This document shows, in pieces, positions 13,766 to 21,816 of a DNA stretch of 32,041 bases. The stretch lies in assembly GCA_022705265.1 (NCBI GenBank), contig JAKJEU010000002.1, forward strand, positions 1 to 32,041, written 5' to 3'. A program made the position numbers and the translations under genes. Source of the stretch: Pseudomonadota bacterium (lineage in GTDB: Bacteria > Pseudomonadota > Alphaproteobacteria > JAKJEU01). Under the pieces are notes generated by a model. That model was given only the letters and a program-made list of their open reading frames with translations, ran no database searches and had not been told where the DNA came from. Numbering within the stretch: the stretch's first letter is position 1; every line of letters begins with the position of its first letter.

Positions 13766-13792
13766 CCTTTAAAATTAATAAAACTTTAAAGG
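13766..13792 (-). promoter_or_regulatory. Hairpin covering the ribosome-binding site of the 141-aa gene
   Basis: CCTTTAAA and TTTAAAGG form perfect 8-bp arms (13766-13773, 13785-13792) with an 11-nt loop. On the minus-strand RNA the second arm supplies the AAAGG of the Shine-Dalgarno sequence about 9 nt before the start codon. Such a weak, AU-rich stem could modulate translation or respond to temperature; this is inferred. Confidence 0.45.
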
Positions 13793-13831
13793 TAATTATG
13801 CAATTTTCATGCCTAATACAATTTTAGTTAT

Positions 13832-13864
13832 AAAAAAAGACTTCCTAATATTAAAGGAAGCCTT
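13832..13864 (-). terminator. Intrinsic terminator of rpsU
   Basis: On the minus strand AGGCTTCCT and AGGAAGTCT pair (one G-U) around an 8-nt AT loop and are followed by seven T. It lies 24 nt after the rpsU stop and separates rpsU from the paralogous gene cluster. Confidence 0.9.
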
Positions 13865-13887
13865 TTCTTAAATTTTGGAAATTTTAA

Positions 13888-14094
13888 TTAAAATCCGTCT
13901 CTTTCGACTCTTTTTCTTTCCATTTTACGAGCTCTTCTTTGTGATTCAGCTTGTTCACGGACTCTTTTTTCGGAAGGCTTTTCGAAGTTACGACGCAACT
14001 TAATTTCACGAAGAACACCTTCGCGTTGCAATTTTTTCTTTAAAACTCTTAATGCTTGTTCAACATTATTGTCTCTAACAACTACTTGTACCAA
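13888..14094 (-). CDS. rpsU: 30S ribosomal protein S21
   Basis: A 68-aa basic protein of the small subunit, needed for initiation. The sequence VQVVVRDNNVEQALRVLKKK then LQREGVLREIKLRRNFEKPS and the Arg/Lys-rich tail are the S21 signature. The start codon is TTG at 14092-14094, preceded by an exceptionally long Shine-Dalgarno sequence, AGGAAGGAGGGGAG; no ATG is available nearby. It is a single-gene transcript with its own terminator. Confidence 0.96.
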   Translation of the reverse strand: MVQVVVRDNNVEQALRVLKKKLQREGVLREIKLRRNFEKPSEKRVREQAESQRRARKMERKRVERDGF

Positions 14095-14144
14095 TTATCT
14101 CCCCTCCTTCCTAAATTTTCTCTAATGATTTTCTATGCTTTCAA

Positions 14145-14171
14145 AGTATACCCTTTTACTATAAATAGCAA
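14145..14171 (-). promoter_or_regulatory. Candidate rpsU promoter
   Basis: Minus-strand TATACT (14145-14150) with TTGCTA (14166-14171) 15 nt upstream, a short spacing. It lies in the only gap before rpsU, about 50 nt from the start codon. Confidence 0.3.
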
Positions 14172-14180
14172 CCTTTTAAT

Positions 14181-15190
14181 TTAAAACCTTTGTTGAGCTT
14201 GTTTTTTTCTAAGTTCTGGGTATAAATCTTGTGCCTCAACTCTATAAATGATGCTTTCTTTTTCTTTTTTCAAGCCACCTTCGGTAAAATTCGCATAAAA
14301 ATTGTTATCCATCGCGCCATTTTTTACCGCAGAATATCTTAAAAACTCAAAAACTTCTTCTCTTCCTCTTGCACAAGCCCCTTGTTTAGAAATGGTATAA
14401 GCAACCTCGGTCGACTCTCTTTCAACTTGTTCTTTTCTTGCACCAATGTCTTCCATAAAAGCGACCAAGCCTCTGTCAAATTCCTTTGGCTCTTTGATAT
14501 CAGAAGTCAAACCTTTTTCATTAAAATTAAACTCATCTTGGAATTTTTTTGCCAATTCCATACTTTGTTCATGAGTCGAATGGATTGCCACTTTTATTAA
14601 ATTATTTGCTCTTTTTTTATCATTTGAAATGAAATTATTTTCAAATTCATCGACACTTAAAATTTCCGAAGGCTTGTCTTTCTCACCCTTTAACAAATAA
14701 GCCCCCTCTTTGCCAATTTTTTTAACTTCACCATTTTTAAATTTAAACTCGGTATCAGGAAGAATAAAAGAAGCCTTATCTTTGTTTTTCTTTCATCAAG
14801 CACCGCAAATTCTCGTTTATTCCGATTTATTGGGATTAATTTTTCGTCCTCACCCAAAGATTTTATCATCAAGCCTTTACCATTTCGTTCAAAAAAAGAA
14901 GTCAAAATTTGAACTTGGTTAGGGGTTACAATATCATAAGGAGGATATTTTGTTATGCTTGAAATAAAGCTTTTTAACGCATTTTCACGAGTTTTATCAA
15001 GATTATATATGGCAATTTTACCCTTGCCATCATTTGAAATTGTTTGAAGCTTTCCTGTTTTTGGATTTTTAAAATTTATATCCACCTTATCCTTGCCACG
15101 ATTAAAACCTTTTAAATCGATTAAGAATATTTTTTCAATAGGGTTTATTGGAGTAAAACGATCAACATCTTTTTCATTTACAACATGCAT
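14181..15190 (-). pseudogene. Unknown gene split by a frameshift (two ORFs, ~336 aa if restored)
   Basis: Two overlapping minus-strand frames, 14690-15190 (N-terminal half) and 14181-14696 (C-terminal half), read as one protein if one base is added in the run of five T (five A on the coding strand) at 14785-14789. The first frame is normal up to ...KREFAVLDERK and then turns into a hydrophobic, unnatural tail; the other frame continues KDKASFILPDTEFKFKNGEV and KKIGKEGAYLLKGEKDKPSE without interruption, well before its own first ATG (14694). The full protein starts MHVVNEKDVDRF and ends PELRKKQAQQRF. It is soluble, with no motif I recognise. It may be a real pseudogene, a sequencing error in a homopolymer, or less likely a recoding site. 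It lies between prmC and rpsU. Confidence 0.7.
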
Positions 15191-15236
15191 AAAATTTGCC
15201 TTTTTTCATGATAAAATTTTTATTTAAAACATTATA

Positions 15237-16016
15237 TCACAAATTTTTGACAAAAACCATACTTCTATTGATATTTGCAATATCTTTGCTTATTTTCACC
15301 AATGAAAGTCCTTTATTTTTCATGATTTTTTCAACATCCATTTCTTGGTTTTGTCCGATTTCCAAAATTAAATAACCACCGTTTTTGATGATTTTTTCAT
15401 TAAAATTTTGATAAAAATCCAAACCACTTGCACCTCCATCAAGAGCAAGTGATGGGTCGTACTTCGTTTCTTTATCCAAAAATGCCATTTCTTCGCTCCT
15501 TAAATACGGAGGGTTAAAAAGGCATAAATCAAAACCAAAATCATGGAAATAATTCATATCCATATTTATAAAATCGCAACGGTTTTGAAGTCCCAAATTA
15601 TCAGCATTTTGTTTTGAAACCAAAATTGCCTTATCCGAAATATCAAGCAAAGTTAAATTGGAATTTGGATATTCAAAACAAAAAGAAAGCCCAAGACAAC
15701 CCGTCCCAGAACAAACATCAATGACTTTTAAATCTTTGTTTTTATCCTTGAATATTTCAAAAGCATCATATAACAAAACTTCGCTATCGGCTCTTGGGTC
15801 CAGCGTATCTTTGGTGGTTATAAATTCGTGTTTATAAAACCCCTTTGAACCAAGTATCTTTGCCAAAGGTTCAAAATTAAGCCTTCTTTTTAAATTTTCA
15901 TCTAAAAGGGAAGGCTTAGAATATTTTACCAACCATCTTGCTTCAAGCTCTGGATTATCAATTCCCTCCTCTTTTAAAGCCCTAGCTAAGTTCTGATAAT
16001 TTTTTGAGTTGATCAT
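15237..16016 (-). CDS. prmC: Release factor glutamine methyltransferase
   Basis: Methylates the glutamine of the GGQ motif in release factors. It is 259 aa: an N-terminal helical domain (ARALKEEGIDNPELEARWLV) and a SAM-binding domain with VIDVCSGTGCLGLSF (motif I) and LCLFNPPYLRSEEMAF (NPPY 168-171). The DPRADSEVLL segment is a further PrmC signature. Its start lies 35 nt inside prfA, the gene of its own substrate RF1, so the two are surely cotranscribed and perhaps translationally coupled. Confidence 0.95.
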   Translation of the reverse strand: MINSKNYQNLARALKEEGIDNPELEARWLVKYSKPSLLDENLKRRLNFEPLAKILGSKGFYKHEFITTKDTLDPRADSEVLLYDAFEIFKDKNKDLKVIDVCSGTGCLGLSFCFEYPNSNLTLLDISDKAILVSKQNADNLGLQNRCDFINMDMNYFHDFGFDLCLFNPPYLRSEEMAFLDKETKYDPSLALDGGASGLDFYQNFNEKIIKNGGYLILEIGQNQEMDVEKIMKNKGLSLVKISKDIANINRSMVFVKNL

Positions 16017-17055
16017 CTTCGATTAATGCCGAAATAATTTCATCAAGACCCGCACCTTCCATAACTTCGTCAATTTTATACAAAGTAAGATTGATGCGAT
16101 GATCGGTAACTCTTCCTTGTGGAAAATTATATGTTCTTATTCTTTCCGACCTATCGCCTGAACCAACTTGTTCCTTACGGTTAGAAGACATTTCATTTTC
16201 GATTCTTTGTCTTTCGGCATCGTAAATATAAGCCCTTAACCTTGCCATTGCTTTGTCACGGTTTTTAAACTGAGAGCGTTCTTCTTGGCATTCCACAACA
16301 ACCCCTGTTGGAATATGAGTAAGACGCACAGCACTGTCTGTTTTGTTAACATGCTGACCACCTGCACCTGATGCTCTGAAAGTATCCATTTTGATATCAG
16401 CTTCATTAATTTTAACATCAACTTCTTCTGCTTCTGGCAAAACCGCAACCGTTGCTGCTGAAGTATGAACTCTTCCTGAGGCTTCGGTGTCTGGAACTCT
16501 TTGAACTCGATGAGCTCCTGATTCAAATTTTAACTTTGAAAACACATCTTTCCCAGATATAGAAGCAGCCGCCTCTTTATATCCGCCAATACCAGTTTCA
16601 TTAAGGTTCAAAATTTCGAATTTCCAACCTCTTGAATTTGCATATTTTTCATACATTCTGAATAAATTTGCCGCAAACAAGGCCGCTTCTTCACCGCCTG
16701 TTCCTGCTCTTACTTCTAATATAGCATTTTTGGCATCAGCTTCGTCTTTTGGAATAAGGAGAATTTTGATTTTCTTTTCCGCTTCTGGTAATTCTTCTTT
16801 TAAAGAATAATATTCTTCTTCGCCCATTTTTCTCATCTCGCTATCCATAGAAGCATCTTCCATAATAGCCTTAGCCTCAGCCATATTTTTCTTTAACTCT
16901 TTATAAGCTTGAATGGTTTCCACCATCTCGTCAAGAGATGCCATTTCCTTGCTTAACCTTACGAATTCTTGACCATCAACATTGCCAGTTGAAAGAAGAG
17001 CTTTAAGCTCGTCATGTCTTGATACAATTGTTTCTAATTTTTCATCAAAATTCAT
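15982..17055 (-). CDS. prfA: Peptide chain release factor 1
   Basis: Recognises UAA and UAG stop codons. It is 357 aa, normal length. GAGGQHVNKTDSAVRLTHIP holds the catalytic GGQ (232-234). The stop-codon-recognition tripeptide is P-D-T (188-190, in QRVPDTEASGRVHTSA), the PxT form of RF1 rather than the SPF of RF2. VRAGTGGEEAALFAANLFRM is another family block. It follows hisS by 3 nt and overlaps prmC. Confidence 0.97.
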   Translation of the reverse strand: MNFDEKLETIVSRHDELKALLSTGNVDGQEFVRLSKEMASLDEMVETIQAYKELKKNMAEAKAIMEDASMDSEMRKMGEEEYYSLKEELPEAEKKIKILLIPKDEADAKNAILEVRAGTGGEEAALFAANLFRMYEKYANSRGWKFEILNLNETGIGGYKEAAASISGKDVFSKLKFESGAHRVQRVPDTEASGRVHTSAATVAVLPEAEEVDVKINEADIKMDTFRASGAGGQHVNKTDSAVRLTHIPTGVVVECQEERSQFKNRDKAMARLRAYIYDAERQRIENEMSSNRKEQVGSGDRSERIRTYNFPQGRVTDHRINLTLYKIDEVMEGAGLDEIISALIEDDQLKKLSELS

Positions 17056-17058
17056 ATA

Positions 17059-18291
17059 TTAAATTTCCTTTGATATTTCTTTTATACTTACTTCTTTTTG
17101 GTTTCCGCTGTCTAAATCCTTGATTACGACATTGCCACGATCAAATTCGTCTCCACCAACGACAATCGCCTTAAAAGCGTTTGCCTTATTTGCTTTTTTA
17201 AATCTTTTACCAACATTACCGTTAAAAGCCATGTCAACGAAAACACCCTCGGCTCTTAAATCATCAGCGATTTTCAAAGCTTGATATTTGTATTCGTCAT
17301 TCAAAGGAATAACCGCAACCGGTCTTTGTTTATTTGGAGTTTCCTTTAACAACAAAGCAAGTCTGTCCACTCCTGATGCAAAACCAACCCCAGTAATTTT
17401 TGGTCCGCCAAGCTCGCTTACCAAATCATCATAACGACCCCCTGCCAAAACTGTGCCTTGGGAACCAAGTTCGTCAGTGATAAATTCGAAAACCGTATGG
17501 CGGTAATAATCAAGCCCACGAACCAATTTTGAATTGACTTTATATTCGATTTCAAGAGCGTCCAAACCTTTTAAAACTTCGTCAAAAAAGTTCTTTGAAA
17601 ATTCGTTCAAATAATCATTCATTTTAGGAGCATTTTCACAAATAACCTTATCACATTCTTCTTTTGAATCAAGGATTCTTAAAGGGTTTGTGTGAAGTCT
17701 CCTTTTCGAATCTTCTGATAAATTTTCTTCATAACCTTTGAAATATTCAAGCAAGGCTTTTTTATATTCTTCACGGCTTTCAACATCGCCCAAAGAATTG
17801 ATTTCAAGAGTGATTTTTCCCTTAACTCCAACCTTTTTAAGAAAAGAATTAGCCAAAGCAATAACTTCGACATCCGCGTTTGGAGTATCAACCCCAAAAA
17901 GCTCTACACCTGCTTGATAAAATTGTCTGTATCTTCCTTTTTGAGGCCTTTCATATCGAAACATTGGGCCGATATAATAAACTTTCAAAGGTAAATCTTG
18001 TGCCAAACCGTTTGAAACCAAAGCTCTTGCTGCGCCTGCTGTTCCTTCTGGTCTTAAAGTTATGCTTTCACCACCTCTGTCGTTAAAGGTATACATTTCT
18101 TTTGATACAACATCGGTTACTTCGCCCATACCTCTGGCAAAAACTTCGGTAAATTCGAAAATAGGAGTAATAATTTCGCCATATCCGTAACAATGAGCAA
18201 CATGATGCATTCCATCTGTTACAAATTTTTGTGCCAGAATTTCATCACCATATAAATCTCTTGTGCCTCGTGCAGGCTGATACGCTTTCAT
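17059..18291 (-). CDS. hisS: Histidyl-tRNA synthetase
   Basis: A class II synthetase that charges tRNA-His. It is 410 aa. The N-terminus YQPARGTRDLYGDEILAQKF, motif 2 FRYERPQKGRYRQFYQAGVE, the histidine-binding LVRGLDYYRHTVFEFI, and motif 3 GVGFASGVDRLALLL are all present; a C-terminal anticodon domain (VAVIPLNDEYKYQALKIAD) follows. It lies 20 nt after ispG and 3 nt before prfA. No histidine-rich leader is seen, in contrast to tyrS. Confidence 0.97.
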   Translation of the reverse strand: MKAYQPARGTRDLYGDEILAQKFVTDGMHHVAHCYGYGEIITPIFEFTEVFARGMGEVTDVVSKEMYTFNDRGGESITLRPEGTAGAARALVSNGLAQDLPLKVYYIGPMFRYERPQKGRYRQFYQAGVELFGVDTPNADVEVIALANSFLKKVGVKGKITLEINSLGDVESREEYKKALLEYFKGYEENLSEDSKRRLHTNPLRILDSKEECDKVICENAPKMNDYLNEFSKNFFDEVLKGLDALEIEYKVNSKLVRGLDYYRHTVFEFITDELGSQGTVLAGGRYDDLVSELGGPKITGVGFASGVDRLALLLKETPNKQRPVAVIPLNDEYKYQALKIADDLRAEGVFVDMAFNGNVGKRFKKANKANAFKAIVVGGDEFDRGNVVIKDLDSGNQKEVSIKEISKEI

Positions 18292-18311
18292 TTATTTTCT
18301 CCTTAAAAAAC

Positions 18312-19409
18312 TTATTTTTTATCAATCGCTGAGGCTTGTTCATAAGCAAGCTCAACAACTTTTTCAATTACATCTTCACTTTTTACAAAACCAACTTGCT
18401 TGCCTTTTACATAAAGCATATGGTTGTTTGCTCCACCACCCGCAACCCCGATATCAGCGTGAAGAGCTTCACCAGGTCCGTTAACCACACAACCCATAAT
18501 TGCAATAGTCAAAGGTGCGGTTATTTTTGACAATCTTTCTTCCAAAGTCGCCACAATATCAATCACATTATAACTTGTTCTTGCACAAGTTGGGCATGAG
18601 ATGAGTCTTATGCCTCTGTGTCTTATATCCAAGGTTTTCAAAATTTCAAAACCAGCTTTTACTTCGTGAATAATGTCGGCTGTTAATGAAACTCTTAAAG
18701 TATCGCCTATACCTTCGGCAAGCAAGGAACCAATTCCAAAAGCAGATTTGATTAAACCAGAATGGAAACTTCCTGTTTCGGTAATACCAAGGTGTAAAGG
18801 ATAATCGCAAGCCTTTGACAATTTACGATAAGCGTCCATAGTCATCAAAGTATTGGACGATTTAACCGAAATCTTAAAATTGGTAAAATCCTCATCTTCA
18901 AGCATTTTAGCCTGCATCAAAGCACTTTCAACCATCGCATCAGAACAAGGTTCACCATATTTTTCAAGCAACCCTTTTTCCAAAGAACCGCCATTAACAC
19001 CGATACGAATTGAGCAATTATTATCTTTTGCAGCCCTTACAACTTCCTTAACCCCTTCGATTGAACCAATATTACCTGGATTAATTCTTAAACATGTTGC
19101 TCCTGCTTTTGCTGCCTCAATCCCTCTTTTATAATGGAAATGGATGTCCGCAATAATTGGAACCTTAACATTTTTAATAATTTCAGGCAAAGCCAAAGTC
19201 GAAGCTTCATCAGGGCAAGATATTCTCATGATATCCACACCTGCTTCTTCTGCTTTTCTTATTTGCTCGATAGTAGCCTTAACATCAGCAGTTTTAGTGT
19301 TAGTCATAGATTGCACAGAAATTTGTGCACCATCGCCCACCGCGACATGCCCCACATAAACTCTTTTTGTTTTTCTTCTTACGATATTATTTATAAAAAC
19401 TTTATCCAT
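18312..19409 (-). CDS. ispG: 4-hydroxy-3-methylbut-2-en-1-yl diphosphate synthase (flavodoxin)
   Basis: The iron-sulfur enzyme of the penultimate MEP-pathway step, making HMBPP from MEcPP. It is 365 aa, the proteobacterial form without the plant insert. The [4Fe-4S] ligands are visible: SCPTCART (C272, C275) and MGCVVNGPGEALHADIGVAG (C307, with E314). The TIM-barrel start VYVGHVAVGDGAQISVQSMT is typical. It lies between rodZ (6 nt) and hisS (20 nt). It shows that this organism uses the MEP pathway for isoprenoids. Confidence 0.97.
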   Translation of the reverse strand: MDKVFINNIVRRKTKRVYVGHVAVGDGAQISVQSMTNTKTADVKATIEQIRKAEEAGVDIMRISCPDEASTLALPEIIKNVKVPIIADIHFHYKRGIEAAKAGATCLRINPGNIGSIEGVKEVVRAAKDNNCSIRIGVNGGSLEKGLLEKYGEPCSDAMVESALMQAKMLEDEDFTNFKISVKSSNTLMTMDAYRKLSKACDYPLHLGITETGSFHSGLIKSAFGIGSLLAEGIGDTLRVSLTADIIHEVKAGFEILKTLDIRHRGIRLISCPTCARTSYNVIDIVATLEERLSKITAPLTIAIMGCVVNGPGEALHADIGVAGGGANNHMLYVKGKQVGFVKSEDVIEKVVELAYEQASAIDKK

Positions 19410-19415
19410 GATAAA

Positions 19416-20360
19416 TTAAAGTCCTTTTTTCTCAATTAAAGAGGAAGCATCCAAAATAACTCCTCTTTTAACTTCGCTTAAAACCCCAGCTTTATTAATG
19501 AGCTTGCCATCGACATAAATTTCAATACCACCAGCATTTCCAGTATCCATAATCACTGCCTCATCATTCGAAGAATAAGGAATTTCATATGATTCGTTCT
19601 TTTTAAGCATACCGCTAAACAAAGTTTCACGACCTCTGCTTAATTTCATCCAAGCATCGTCCACAGATTTCAAAGAAATTCTTCCTTTTTTATTTACTTC
19701 TTTTTCATCCTTTTTAGGAGTAGTAGAAACATCTGGTATTGTAGTTTCTGACAAAACATTCTGCAAATCCACCTTTTCCAAAGATTCGAGCAACAAAGAA
19801 TCAGCTAAATCATGAGTTTCTGTATTTGTATTTTCTTGTTTATTTTCCTCAACTGTCTCGACTATTTCTTCGGCATAAGAAGGAGTTTCATCGCTTTTGT
19901 CCTTTATTGTAAAGGTATACCAAACACAGTAAGCAACAACAAGCACAACCAAAGAAATAAGCAACATACCAAATTTAGGCATCATAGAACCCATACCAAG
20001 TTCTTCCATTTCTCTTTTCTTATGATTTAAATAACTTTTAGAAGAAATTTCCTTTTTATAAAGACTTAACATCTCACTTTCATCAAGTCCAAGCATAACC
20101 GAATATGATTTAACAAACCCAAGAGCATAAGCCTCGCCAGGCAATCCTCCGTACACATTTGATTCAATCAATTCAATATAGGATTGTTTGATGCAAAGCC
20201 TTTTTGCGACTTCTTCTGATGAAAGACCTTTTTTTGTCCTTACCTTTTTAAGCATATCGCCGACAAGATATTCCTTATCAGCTTCTGCTATTTCAAAATT
20301 TTCTTGCTTTAAACTGCCAACAGATTCCAAAGAATCCTTTTTGTTAAAATTCTCAACCAC
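19416..20360 (-). CDS. rodZ: RodZ-like cell-shape protein (HTH, membrane segment, DUF4115)
   Basis: A 314-aa single-pass inner membrane protein. Residues ~33-100 are a Cro/HipB-like helix-turn-helix (DMLKKVRTKKGLSSEEVAKR, LCIKQSYIELIESNVYGGLP, AYALGFVKSYSVMLGLDESE); ~130-150 is the membrane segment (GMLLISLVVLVVAYCVWYTF); an acidic, low-complexity linker follows; ~230-314 is a DUF4115 beta domain (DAWMKLSRGRETLFSGMLKK, VDGKLINKAG). RodZ ties MreB filaments to the cell-wall machinery. The start is GTG (20358-20360), with AAGAGAA 7 nt upstream. It leads the rodZ-ispG-hisS-prfA-prmC operon. Confidence 0.88.
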   Translation of the reverse strand: MVENFNKKDSLESVGSLKQENFEIAEADKEYLVGDMLKKVRTKKGLSSEEVAKRLCIKQSYIELIESNVYGGLPGEAYALGFVKSYSVMLGLDESEMLSLYKKEISSKSYLNHKKREMEELGMGSMMPKFGMLLISLVVLVVAYCVWYTFTIKDKSDETPSYAEEIVETVEENKQENTNTETHDLADSLLLESLEKVDLQNVLSETTIPDVSTTPKKDEKEVNKKGRISLKSVDDAWMKLSRGRETLFSGMLKKNESYEIPYSSNDEAVIMDTGNAGGIEIYVDGKLINKAGVLSEVKRGVILDASSLIEKKGL

Positions 20361-20407
20361 GAATAATTCTCTTAATTTATAAAGTTAAAATGTATATTGA
20401 TTCTTAA

Positions 20408-20436
20408 TAAATACTATAAAATAATAATCCAATCAA
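20408..20436 (-). promoter_or_regulatory. Candidate rodZ operon promoter
   Basis: Minus-strand TTGATT (20431-20436) and TATTTA (20408-20413) are 17 nt apart, about 50 nt before the rodZ GTG. The 209-bp gap 20361-20569 is otherwise AT-rich with no further clear element apart from the lysC promoter on the other strand. Confidence 0.4.
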
Positions 20437-20492
20437 GAATAGACTTTTTAAATTCTATATCAATAAAAATATTTTTTAATTTATGATTTTTA

Positions 20493-20521
20493 TTGAAATT
20501 AAATTTTTTAAATAGTATTTT
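20493..20521 (+). promoter_or_regulatory. Candidate lysC promoter
   Basis: TTGAAA (20493-20498) and TATTTT (20516-20521) are 17 nt apart, about 50 nt before the lysC start. The resulting 5' leader of about 40 nt is too short for a lysine riboswitch. Confidence 0.45.
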
Positions 20522-20569
20522 AAAGTACTGTGAATTTTATGTATTGTAAGCTTTAAAAGGGTAAATAAA

Positions 20570-21805
20570 TTGGCGTTAATTGTACAAAAATATGGCGGTA
20601 CTTCTGTTGCTGATGTCGACAGAATTAAAATCGTCGCAAACAAAGTCAAAAATGAAATTGAAAAAGGAAATCAAGTTGTTGTAATCCTTTCGGCTATGTC
20701 TGGGGTTACTAATTCTTTGGTTAAATTTTGCAATGACATAACAACTTTTTATGACAATCGCGAATATGATGCGGTTGTTGCAACTGGCGAACAAGTAACC
20801 ATTGGATTACTTGCTATTGCTTTGCAAAATATGGGAATAAAGGCAAGATCTTATGCTGGCTGGCAAGTTCCTATTATCACTGACAATGCTTTTGGTAAGG
20901 CAAGAATTAAAGAAATTAAGCCTGATAATCTTTTAAAATCTCTTGAAAATGGCGAAGTTCCTATTATCGCTGGATTCCAAGGAATTGAAATCGAAAGCGG
21001 TCGTGTTGCAACGCTTGGTCGTGGTGGTTCTGACACTTCTGCGGTTGCGGTTGCTGCTGCTATTAATGCTGATTGTTGCGATATCTTTACCGATGTTGAA
21101 GGTGTTTATACAACCGACCCAAGAATTGTTAAAGTTGCAAAAAAACTTGAAAAAATAACCTTTGAAGAAATACTTGAAATGGCTTCTCTTGGTGCAAAAG
21201 TTTTACAAACTCGTTCGGTCGAGCTTGCAATGAAATATAAAGTAAAATTAAGAGTGTTATCAAGTTTTGTTGACGCTCCTGGAACATTAATTTGTAGCGA
21301 GGATGAAATCGTGGAAAAAGAAGTTATAAGTGGTATAACATACAATAAAGATGAAGCAAAATTTACATTAGTTAATATTGACGATGTACCTGGTGTTTCT
21401 GCTAACATATTCAAAGTTATGTCAAATGCTGGCATTAATGTTGATATGATTGTTCAAAGCGTATCAAGTGGAACAAAAACAAATATGACATTTACTGTTC
21501 CTGACAGTGAATTTGAAAAAGCTAAAAAAGCAATTGAAGCAAACAAAGATCTTTTAAATTACGAAAGCTTCTTGTTTGACAGAAAAGTTGTAAAAGTATC
21601 AATCGTTGGTATTGGTATGAAATCTCATTCAGGTGTTGCTGAGACTATGTTCAGAGCCTTGGCTGAAAAAAACATTAACATTATGGCTATATCAACTTCG
21701 GAAATTAAGATAAGCGTTTTAATCGCTGATGAATATACCGAACTTGCTTTAAGAGTATTACATACCGCCTTTGGTTTAGATAAAGAAATATCAGAAAAAG
21801 AATAA
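20570..21805 (+). CDS. lysC: Aspartate kinase
   Basis: Phosphorylates aspartate, the first step to lysine, threonine, methionine and diaminopimelate. It is 411 aa, the usual length for the alphaproteobacterial type with a kinase domain and two C-terminal ACT domains. The kinase signature VQKYGGTSVADVDRIK opens the protein; GFQGIEIESGRVATLGRGGS and DIFTDVEGVYTTDPRIVKVA follow; ACT-domain sequences include FTLVNIDDVPGVSANIFKVM and SIVGIGMKSHSGVAETMFRA, so feedback inhibition is likely. The start is TTG at 20570-20572 with AAAAGGG about 8 nt upstream; the family's conserved N-terminus begins right there. The flavoprotein gene follows 11 nt later. Confidence 0.96.
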   Translation: MALIVQKYGGTSVADVDRIKIVANKVKNEIEKGNQVVVILSAMSGVTNSLVKFCNDITTFYDNREYDAVVATGEQVTIGLLAIALQNMGIKARSYAGWQVPIITDNAFGKARIKEIKPDNLLKSLENGEVPIIAGFQGIEIESGRVATLGRGGSDTSAVAVAAAINADCCDIFTDVEGVYTTDPRIVKVAKKLEKITFEEILEMASLGAKVLQTRSVELAMKYKVKLRVLSSFVDAPGTLICSEDEIVEKEVISGITYNKDEAKFTLVNIDDVPGVSANIFKVMSNAGINVDMIVQSVSSGTKTNMTFTVPDSEFEKAKKAIEANKDLLNYESFLFDRKVVKVSIVGIGMKSHSGVAETMFRALAEKNINIMAISTSEIKISVLIADEYTELALRVLHTAFGLDKEISEKE

Positions 21806-21816
21806 GAAAGAAAAAA

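Noticed and set aside
13775..13789. CtrA-type site TTAA-N7-TTAA before the paralogous cluster
   Set aside because: In a genome this AT-rich such a match is expected several times by chance in a window of this size, and the site is within a hairpin that already explains the sequence.
14780..14800. Programmed -1 frameshift in the split gene
   Set aside because: The sequence AGA AAA AC is not a canonical X-XXY-YYZ slippery heptamer and I see no clear downstream stem; an indel is simpler, though slippage in the A run is kept open in the findings.
18292..18311. A histidine leader attenuator for hisS
   Set aside because: Only 20 nt separate ispG and hisS, and no His-codon run, hairpin or T-run is present; hisS is simply an internal operon gene.
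20361..20569. Lysine riboswitch or other structured leader before lysC
   Set aside because: The likely transcript has only about 40 nt before the start codon, too short, and no conserved riboswitch core is visible.
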